Shown: piece after piece, positions 55,995 to 64,000 of the stretch | How positions within the stretch are numbered: the first letter of the stretch is position 1 | Layout of the letters: every line of letters begins with the position of its first letter | From: Bolinopsis microptera | Taxonomy: Eukaryota; Ctenophora; Tentaculata; Lobata; Bolinopsidae | Length of the DNA: 64,000 nt | Direction of reading: 5' to 3' | Assembly (NCBI RefSeq): GCF_026151205.1 | Contig: NC_087078.1 | Span: forward strand, 11,108,175-11,172,174 | The notes under the pieces: model-generated | What the model saw: the letters and a program-made list of their open reading frames with translations, nothing else | The model's database searches: none | What the model was told of the DNA's origin: nothing | Translations under genes and position numbers: made by a program

Positions 55995-56275
55995 GACCCC
56001 TAAACAGCGAGCTACTCGCACGTCTTGTTATTAGCTGACCTAGCAGATCAGACCACTGCAGCTAAAACAGTCAGCACTAGGGAGACGAAAGCAGTGGTGA
56101 GGGAAGATTCTAGTTGAATCTACGATATACAGTATCATACAGTAAAGTTTGATATCCTCAGTATCAGATCAAGTGATTCCATTCCTCTTCTCCACATTAA
56201 GAAGTCCATATCTTCTAGAATGATCGGTGCATACTGCATCATCTTACTATATATAAAGCGAGACGATATACATAA
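55995..56275. pseudogene. Array unit 2 leader fused to the tail of a deleted lectin gene
   Basis: The leader repeat (as at 52236) runs to CTTCTCCACATTA at about 56200. It then jumps directly to AGAAGTCCATATCTTCTAGAATGATCGG, the last-exon sequence of the lectin gene. The rest of the lectin copy has been deleted. Confidence 0.75.
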
Positions 56276-56562
56276 TGGGCATTTTGCTCCTTTATAAAAA
56301 ATTTTATTGTTTGTTAAAATCAGGACATTATTTTTGAAACACCCTGTATATGGTTCCGTGCCATTTTACTGACGCCATGGCATCAACTTTAACGCGACTT
56401 TCCACAAAAACCGTAAAAGATATACAACTGAAACTTTTTTGACTGGGTCAAATGCTTTAATGGCCTTCAAATCAGCATGAAAAAATAAAAAATTTGCCAA
56501 GGAATAAGAATTTTAGTGCCCAAAATTTGTACTCCCAAGTGGTGTCAAAAACGCGAATTAAA

Positions 56563-58558
56563 TCACAATGCTGGCAAGCATGACCGTGCCTCTTATATTC
56601 ACAATACTATTTACCCCCTTTACTATTTACCCCCTTTACTATTTACCCCCTTTACTTTTATAACCCTTTATTATTTTTCGGGCATTAAGACTCATCGAAA
56701 GTAGTTCAGCAGGTATATTTAAGTTCAAATCATTCTAATTCAATGTTAAAGATGACAGGAACAAGAAATAGTTATGTGGAGGTTTTTAAGAAATTTGCGC
56801 AAAATACGCGCCAGCATGTTATACGAAATTCGGTAAAAAACCCAAAATTGCCATATTCAGGTGCCTTAAAAACCATGTTAAAATTGAGTTAGAGATCTGA
56901 AACTTTGCAGGGCGTCTAGACGTTGACCAAATCGACTGTAAAAAAAATTTCGTGTTTCAGGAGTATCGGGAAATGGGTTTTCTGGAACCCCTGTTTTACG
57001 ATAGATTGTCGTGATACATATATTCAGGGATAGACGCTTTGCCAGTCAAATGTAGTCAATTGTAGCCTGAATTTAAGTGTCCGGAGATTCAAAAGTATAA
57101 AAGATACAGCAATTTCCGACCACAGGTCTTAAAGATAATTGTTTACACTTCAGTTTCAATTATATCAAAAAATAATTTAACGTCATCATCACCACTTGAT
57201 GACGTCATCAAATTAAGTGTTTTTAAAACTTGATTTTTGACAAAATAACAACTTTTCAAACTGATTTTACACCATTAAGGAGTAATTTTATTCAAAATCT
57301 GAGGAAAAATTCATCTTAGATAATTGTTCAAGCATTCTGAAAATCTACCGGAAAGTTTTCTTATCTTACTCCTTCATAAAGATATTTGCATTTGAAGTTA
57401 GTGCTTTTTTGAAGAATTATTTTATAAAAACGTCAATTTTGCGATTTAGTATTCTCTGGTGTTGGGCTATCCCTTGGGTTGTGGAGCTCAGTTCTGCTTC
57501 CTATAGGTATAAATTGTGTATTAGGCTAGTTTTAAAGTTAAAAATATAAAAGTTGCACACGTGGGGACACGCCCAAATTGATTAAAAATTGCTAAAATCA
57601 CTGAAAATTGCTGTTTTTACCATTTTCAGTAAACGTTGGTGTGCCGTTGTGATTACAGTTCTTCTTGAAATACTTTGAAACTTTGCATGCTTATCAAACT
57701 ATATATAAAACACCAACACGCAAAAATTTACGGCGATTCAATATTGGATGCGCACGCAACGTCCGCTCATAGTTTGCACGTGTGAAAGGTGATAATTTTG
57801 CTCATTCGTGATTTCGATTAAATTCTGCTTTACCACGACAGTTCAATGTCATTATATATAAATTTAATGCCAACTTGAATGAGTATAAAGTGGCAAATTC
57901 AGTCAGTGATCGACCGATATGCTTACCCAAACACAAGGAAATGTTTTCAAAGGAAAAATTTCGAAATCGTTGAAACTTCCTCCTTATTAATGAAGATATC
58001 AGTTTATATTTCGACTTTATAAAGTACCCTGACATTAATCAAAAAGCGATGATATTTGACCAAAACCCATAATCATGGGTAGAGTGGACCGCTGCCAGTG
58101 TCTCTCTTTCCCAAACAAAAGGAAATGATATTAATTTGATTGACCGTTCTCAAATGCAAAATGATACCGAGAATGAAATCGGTCGCTCGCTTTTCCCATT
58201 CATTCACGGCTTACGAATTGTAATAAGTTTCGATTGATTACATCAATCAGATGCTGTAAAAATCTCTTTGGGTTGCGTTCGGGTCGATACCTAGTATTTC
58301 GGGGTAAGGGTGGTAGTTATTACTTATTGAATTAGCTGAAGTTTATTGAATCTTTTTTGCCGAGTACAGCTGCCTTTGGGTAGTTCTTCTTAATCTATTG
58401 CAATTGTAAATGAATGGGAAAAGCGAGCGACCGATTTCATTCTCGGTATCATTTTGCATTTGAGAACGGTCAATCAAATTAATATCATTTCCTTTTGTTT
58501 GGGAAAGAGAGACACTGGCAGCGGTCCACTCTACCCATGATTATGGGTTTTGGTCAAA
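56563..58558. mobile_element. Uninterrupted copy of the 2-kb repeat (A-B-M)
   Basis: It starts TCACAATGCTGGCAAGCA and ends GGGTTTTGGTCAAA. Its order A-B-M without interruption shows the ancestral structure of the nested pair at 25243-29414. It lacks the GC-rich double hairpin. Terminal module M is at 58055-58558. It is inserted in array unit 2, between the lectin remnant and sequence homologous to 53945-54055. No coding capacity seen. Confidence 0.85.
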
Positions 58559-58892
58559 TAGGTAATAATTATTTTAGTCTCTCGAGTCTTGACACCACTT
58601 TAGGGTAGACTTGTTCCTGCTAATATTATGTAATGTCTACTATATAAGTATAGTATACATTACTATATTAGTATATTATTCCACCGCATCCACTCATTCA
58701 AAGTTGAGGTAACAATTAGTTGGAAATCCAAAATTAAACTAACTTTTACTTACATTTTAAACTTTAAATCATGATCAGAAGAAAACTAGTTAGTTCATTA
58801 AAAATTTGCAAAATCGCTGGGTTATGAGGTGGTTAACATTAAAATTCCTCAGCCAATATGATAACACATATTGAAATGAGCTACGAGAGTAA

Positions 58893-59192
58893 TTAATCAA
58901 TTAATTTAATTAATTAATCAAATCAATTAATTAAATCAATTAATTAAATCAATTAATTAAATCAATTAATTAAATCAATTAATTAAATCGATTAATTAAA
59001 TCAATTAATTAAATCGATTAATTAAATCAATTAATTAAATCAATTAATTAAATCAATTAATTAAATTAATTAATTGAATCAATTAATTAAATCAATTGAT
59101 TAAATCAATTAATTAAATCGATTAATTAAATCAATTAATTAAATCAATTAATTAAATCAAATAATCAAATCAATTAATTAAATCAAACAATT
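58893..59192. repeat. AT-rich 12-bp minisatellite, copy 2
   Basis: Tandem TCAATTAATTAAA units with occasional CGATTAATTAAA, paralogous to 54057-54272 and longer. Confidence 0.9.
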
Positions 59193-59206
59193 AGTCGAAT
59201 GAGTAC

Positions 59207-60374
59207 CTGTAGCCGGACATGTGATGAAAGTAAGAGACCAGAACATCTTTAGGGTTTCTGGTCAGGTAGATGTACTTAGTCTTAGTACCGGGTCTCCAGG
59301 CTAAGTTATTGTATGTTTCGTGTGTGGTCATAACTCGGGGCGATGTCATAGCGTTAAATTCCTGTGTAAACAAGATTTCATCACAAAGCAAGTGCATATT
59401 ATGATAACGCTTGCATTAAATTTCAAACATTTCAAGTATGCGGAAGGAAAAACCTACGATAAAGTGACATGGACATGTGTTAATTATAATAGGAGGGTGA
59501 TAGTAACTATTACACAAGTATTTGTGCCTCAATCATATCAAGGTTAAAAACTGTGTCTTCATTATAATTATATGGAGGTTAAGTAACTGTTTACAGTACC
59601 TCAATATCTAACAGCTCAATCCAGGGCACTGCCTGGGAAAGGTTGTTTCTGAGTGAAATCCTGCTGTCCTTGTTCACACCGTTCCTCTCGTATAAACATT
59701 TCAGTATTTGCTGTACCCATAGAGTCCCTGTTTATAAGTTAATTAATAACTAATTATTAGTTAGTAACTAATTATTAATATTATCCGGTTGATGGTGCTC
59801 GACTGAAAATGATTTTTTGAGGTAATTTAAGGAAGGCAATTGAAGTTTTAAATAATAAATAATAAATACTCAAACAGGCTGCTAACCTGATTTAGGATAG
59901 GTAACCAAAATAACATCGTCATCCCTCAGCTCGTAGTTTGATGTTCTGTGTATCTCGTTGCCGTCTATCAACTGTTAATATGAAGCGTCATATCACTATA
60001 AGCTTACTAGACTTAGAGTCTTGGATCCTCGACCAAAGTTAACCTTTTTCCAGTATTTATATTAGAGTAAAACATATTCAGAGCTCCTAACATGTGATCA
60101 TGGTTCCCGGACGAGCTTAAACTTTTGTCATTATTGAGCCTTATGAACGACAGACAAGCATTGACTCACAATTATTTGGATTTATTTTGGATTTATGAGA
60201 ACCAGTCCAGCAAAGATTTAGTATTATTACTATTAGGTATACACTTAATCTAGTGCACGGTTAGTAAGCTGACATTTAACGTACCGGTGGGTATATCTGT
60301 CCACACAGAAAGTTGTGTCTGAACGGCAGGTTTAGAGGAGGGAACAACCTTTTTATGGGCATATTCCAATCCAT
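59207..60374 (-). CDS. Sulfotransferase copy 2, exons 1-4 only
   Basis: Exons 60374-60285, 59971-59887, 59727-59600 and 59361-59207 match exons 1-4 of the gene at 50863-55447 with intact frame, the same phases and functional-looking splice sites. They include the ATG, TYPKSGTLW and RNPKDVLVSYFHH. No exons 5-7 lie between here and unit 1. Either this is a truncated duplicate, or its first four exons splice over about 7.5 kb to the shared exons 5-7 at 51653-50863, acting as an alternative 5' end. The second option would put both sets of exons 1-4 under separate promoters. Substitutions are few, so the copy is young. Confidence 0.75.
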
Positions 60375-60786
60375 GTCGAGTTAAAATGCAGGTGGTTACT
60401 GGAAACAAAGAGAAATAGACAATAAATAAGCTAGTGTTAAAAGTGTAGTGGGCCAAGGTTTTACTTTCAGATTTAACCCACGCATTACATTGCATATATT
60501 GTGTAAACTTTTAGGTACTGCCACTTTGAGATCAAACTTTTGGAAGCTTTACATTTTACAAGTTTTTCGCACAATTAAGTTTACTACCACGAGTTTCTAA
60601 AATTTCATTAGACAAAATAAATGAACACATATTGCTAAACTTATCAAAAATTCACCTATTTAATCCACCACTCCGACAAACGATAAATCAATGCTGAGCT
60701 GGAGGAGGACGCACTCGATGCAGTTGTCCTGAGCACGCCCTGCCAAACTCACCAAAACGTACCAAAACGTACGTACGTAAATACAA

Positions 60787-61085
60787 TGGGGGGGGGGGGG
60801 GTTCCAAATGATAACGCTAGTGTAATTTTGACACAATAGCTATGTGTAAAACTGATTACAGAGGGGTAATCAGTTAATATGTGAACGACCCCTAAACAAC
60901 GAGCTACTCGCACGTCTTGTAATTAGCTGACCTAGAAGATCAGACCGCTGCAGTTAAAACAGTCAGCACTAAGGAGACGAAAGCAGTGGTGAGGGAAGAT
61001 TCTAGTTGAGTCTACGATATACAGTATCATACAGTAAAGTTTGATATCCTCAGTATCAGATCAAGTGATTCCATACCTCTTCTCC
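60787..61085. repeat. Array unit 3 leader with poly-G tract
   Basis: A poly-G run at about 60787-60801 is followed at about 60893 by the leader repeat described at 52236. Confidence 0.75.
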
Positions 61086-61323
61086 ACATTAACTCGTGCA
61101 AAAAAAAGAGTTATTTTCCATTCTCTCGCACTAGCTATAATACAGTAGTATACAGTACTGTCTTTTGGTGACGGCTGCCTTACTTATGCGGTAGGCAGTA
61201 TCATGCTTGCAGTATAAGTCATGATGCAGTAAAAAGTCATTTTGTCAAGGCTAAAGACCGCGATCCCCCGGCTTCCGCAAGCTATCTAATGAATAAAGAG
61301 ATGCCCCAAATTGAAATAGGTAG

Positions 61324-61382
61324 TTTATCGTCCAACGGTCTTACGGAACTTTACAGTTCCATAAGACTGTCGGACGATTAAC
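61324..61382. repeat. Inverted duplication unique to unit 3
   Basis: CGTCCAACGGTCTTACGGAAC (61329-61349) pairs with GTTCCATAAGACTGTCGGACG (61357-61377) with few mismatches. Unit 1 (52675-52714) has only the right arm. The left arm in unit 3 is the exact inverse of the unit 1 sequence. This is a footprint of a template switch. Confidence 0.85.
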
Positions 61383-61661
61383 CCAGCGATTAACCTAGTT
61401 TCTATTGCATTATTCATCTATTCGACAATAGACCTTATTAAGGATAGCTCAATACTCAAGACTGTTTTTAAAGAGTTAAATTGGGTTTTACACGTGACCC
61501 ACGTAGCATAGGTCACACTTGGTCACGTGACCCACGTAGCATAGGTTACACTTGGTCAGGGAAGAGGGTGCTCTAGTTGTAGGCGGGCATAATACAACCT
61601 ATCTACGTTTTATTTTGCATGCTTCTGAACAGCCTTGATTTTCAATCGAATTATTCGACCT

Positions 61662-63196
61662 ATGGGGAAAAGTCGGAACATCCTCTTTCATCTTCTGATT
61701 ATTTTGATGGTGGAAAATGATGTTACTTTCGCAGGTTAACGTTTGAGAGAACCTTATATTATTTCAGTCACTGTTGATACGTTTCACTGAAGAATTCGTT
61801 ATAGAAGTGGTAAAATAATCATGAATTTAACAACTGCTCCCTAAGATCCTTTATAGCGCTTAACACTCTAAAATGTTTCAGGGAAAGTTGAACCTGCATC
61901 AGTTTCCCAAAGCAGCACTTTCGTTTTGAGTGTTAATGCAGAGATCAATGCGGAATATGCTACTGACGGTGATCTGGAAACGAAATCGCACACTCAGTGT
62001 GGATGGAACACTGACTTGTGGTTCAAAATGAAGTTTGATGAAGTCTTCTGTTTCTTTGAAGTGGTGATCATCCAGGGTCATCTCACCTTGAGTGCTACTC
62101 GAATGCAGGATACAAAAGTATTTGTAGTCAACACAGATACAGGAATTGAGAATCTCTGCGGAGTTCTCGAAATCAGTTCTGTTTTGACTATAGAGGGCCA
62201 AAAGTATAGAATTCCTTGTCATCTGAAGTGTGGCAATGAAGTGAAGCTGACGGTGAGACATGACCCTGGCAGCTACGCCGTCAAAGCATGCATTCACATG
62301 AAAGAAATAATGGCATTTGGTGCAGGTATGTCAAAAATTTATATTTTCAGTTTATATTACATTTTAAGATCATCAATGATTGGATGTGTACAATATTTTT
62401 ATCCATCAAAAATTAATTTTTGATGGTGCGCGGCTTTTGTAGCAAAAGTAAATGTAAAAGTTGCTAGTTGCGTAATTTGACGAAATTCGTTGATTTTTGT
62501 CGTATTATCCTGTCATACTCATATCTTCGGTTCCTTGAATGAGATCATTCTGAAAATTGATGAAGACCTTCCAATAGGGCTTTACAACTGCAACTGTCCG
62601 AAAAATTTGGTGGATATCGGAGTTTTAATTAATATAGTGATCAAAATGGGGGATAATATGAAAAATACGCTGCTTTTAGCTATAAGTTGTAACATAATGT
62701 CATGTGTGTTGTAAAATACCGTATGCTTTAAATTTTTCGGACACTTTCCTAGTGTTAATAAGAATATTAGTAAGCTAACCAATTTTTGTTAAAATTGGAT
62801 CAAGGGAACTTAACTGGAAGGTTACTCTATTTGCATTTGTTTCAAGAATTTTGTGCTGGCCGAAATTAGCGCTAAAAAACCATTTTACATACAGTCGGCA
62901 TGCGCGGCCTACTGTCGATGGGGCACTACCTAATTATAACTATTTTAGCGCAATGCTTTACTCTGCCGCGCCGCGCACTCAATTATGCTTCTCGCTAGAT
63001 CGGCGAAATGCGTTTTATTACTGTGCCGCGCCGAGCTGCGACGAATTGACATCGTCAAATAATTATAATTACTACTGTTTTGGTTTCATTTACAGATTAT
63101 ATTTCAGATTTAACACAGATATCTTATAAGAAGTCCATATCTTCTAAAATGATCGGTGCATACCGCATCAATCATCAACGGCATCATATTATGTAA
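61662..63196 (+). CDS. Fucolectin/discoidin-like secreted protein, copy 2, intact, about 205 aa
   Basis: Exons 61662-61734, 61882-62325 and 63096-63196, phases 1 and 1. The first exon encodes a signal peptide (MGKSRNILFHLLIILMVEND, then VTFAG). The second encodes a galactose-binding-like domain of about 147 aa: ATDGDLETKSHTQCGWNTDL, WFKMKFDEVFCFFEVVII, ENLCGVLEI, RIPCHLKCGNEVKL, RHDPGSYAVKACIHM. In known fucolectins this fold binds sugars through a His/Arg cluster; I cannot show binding here. The first donor is GTTAAC where copy 1 has GTAAAC, a weaker site. The last exon differs from copy 1 after GAY and lacks its hydrophobic tail, so the true 3' end is uncertain. Likely an extracellular recognition protein. 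Confidence 0.65.
62403..62424. repeat. Perfect 22-bp palindrome
   Basis: CATCAAAAATT followed at once by its inverse, in the second intron of lectin copy 2. Confidence 0.85.
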
Positions 63197-63199
63197 TGT

Positions 63200-63640
63200 C
63201 TACCATATAAGTATATAAAGGGAGATGTATATTATAAATTATTCCACCGCATCCACCGCATAGCGTTAAATTCCTGTGTAAACAAGATTGTATCACAAAG
63301 CAGGTGCATTATGATAGCACTTGCATTAAATTTCAAATCTTACTATATATAAAGCGAGACGATATATAAACAGGAATTAAACAGGAATTAAACAGGAATT
63401 AAACAAAATTGGGTCAAACGGCATATGCCGTGTCTGACCAATATAGGAATAGAAGGTTTAATATTCAAAACTACCCCAATGTAACAAATAACCAAACAAG
63501 GTGGTAAAAGTAGATAGCCATGTAAAAGAAATAGCACAGATAGCACAGTCGTATGCAGAAATACTCAGCCAAGAGCACTCAACAATGACAAAGAAAGTAT
63601 CATACAATGTCCACACACTTATCAAAATATACAAAACACG
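63200..63640. other. End of the array: scrambled unit fragments
   Basis: It holds short pieces of unit sequence out of order: ATAGCGTTAAATTCCTGTGT (from sulfotransferase exon 4), GTGCATTATGATAGC, CTTACTATATATAAAGCGAGACG (as at 56245), and a triple AAACAGGAATT. No gene seen. Confidence 0.6.
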
Positions 63641-63644
63641 ACAT

Positions 63645-64000
63645 TCATTCAGTATTTTTCTTCGGGAACCTCCGTTCATCGACCTTATTTAAAAACCGTC
63701 CAATGTCTCTAATAGTTGTTGAGTCGTCGAAGATTTCTCCCGGTTCTTCTCTCATTACTAACAGGTCCCTCGTTCGTTGATGCAGGTTTTTGCGTAGGTC
63801 TTCGTATAGGGGGCATTCGTAGAGGATGTGATGCTCATCTTCTATCACTGGATAGGCCCCTGGTAGCTCATAGAGAAGATCTAACAAGTCATCGTCACTT
63901 GAGCAGCAATGTCTGCAGGCCCGATGTTTTATGTTAAACCGCTTTTTCGCCGTAGCGACCAGTTTCAACGTTAAAGCGGTGGGAGCTGCTTCTGAATTGC
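63645..64000 (-). CDS. 3' part of a retrotransposon ORF (zinc-binding C-terminus), runs off the window
   Basis: The minus frame is open from the window edge to a stop at 63645 (about 118 codons). It contains RACRHCC, then DEHHILYECPLYEDLR, a C-C-H-C pattern like the zinc-finger end that follows the reverse transcriptase in many LINE proteins. It is a different subtype from the LINE at 37849. The 5' part lies outside the window. Confidence 0.65.
   Translation of the reverse strand, partial: NSEAAPTALTLKLVATAKKRFNIKHRACRHCCSSDDDLLDLLYELPGAYPVIEDEHHILYECPLYEDLRKNLHQRTRDLLVMREEPGEIFDDSTTIRDIGRFLNKVDERRFPKKNTE

Noticed and set aside
62490-62714. 74-aa plus-strand frame in the lectin intron
   Set aside because: No signal peptide, domain or splice context, and absent from copy 1.
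1-64000. tRNA, rRNA, snRNA genes or CRISPR arrays
   Set aside because: I looked for B-box-like GGTTCGAATCC with a paired A-box and for spliceosomal RNA starts, and found no convincing set. The tandem arrays lack the spacer structure of CRISPR, and the DNA is animal.

Overview
This is nuclear DNA of an invertebrate animal. It is AT-rich, with intron-rich genes and GT-AG introns, and dense in short DNA transposons, minisatellites and non-LTR retrotransposons. The DEG/ENaC channel, the lectin-like genes and the LINE type would suit a cnidarian or similar early-branching or marine invertebrate, but the sequence does not fix the species. The single-frame open reading frames hide most genes. I rebuilt genes by matching splice sites and intron phases by eye, so exon ends are predictions.

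Layout. 1-20.8 kb is gene-poor: repeats, a 0.8 kb 12-bp minisatellite, and on the minus strand a few weak coding-like exons (about 6.2-11.8 kb). 20.9-33.7 kb (+) is an 11-exon class A GPCR. Its intron 6 holds a 4.2 kb structure made of one 2 kb repeat inserted, inverted, into another copy of itself. 35.35-49.70 kb (+) is a complete 16-exon DEG/ENaC sodium channel of 799 aa. Its intron 2 carries an antisense LINE, itself split by a hAT-type element with a BED zinc finger. Its intron 13 carries an antisense 88-aa secreted precursor that looks like a neuropeptide or cysteine-peptide prohormone.

50.9-63.2 kb is an interleaved tandem array. A cytosolic-type sulfotransferase gene (minus strand, 7 exons, 302 aa) has a fucolectin/discoidin-like secreted gene (plus strand) inside its intron 4. 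That unit has been duplicated. The second sulfotransferase copy has only exons 1-4, a middle lectin copy is almost entirely deleted, and the first lectin copy has a premature stop. The window ends in the 3' part of another retrotransposon ORF (minus strand).

Functional reading. The DEG/ENaC family includes neuropeptide-gated channels in cnidarians, molluscs and annelids. A candidate amidated peptide precursor nested antisense inside such a channel, next to a GPCR, is the most interesting signal here. Several perfect, almost loop-less hairpins, and minisatellites that copy splice donors, point to active template-switch and slippage mutation.
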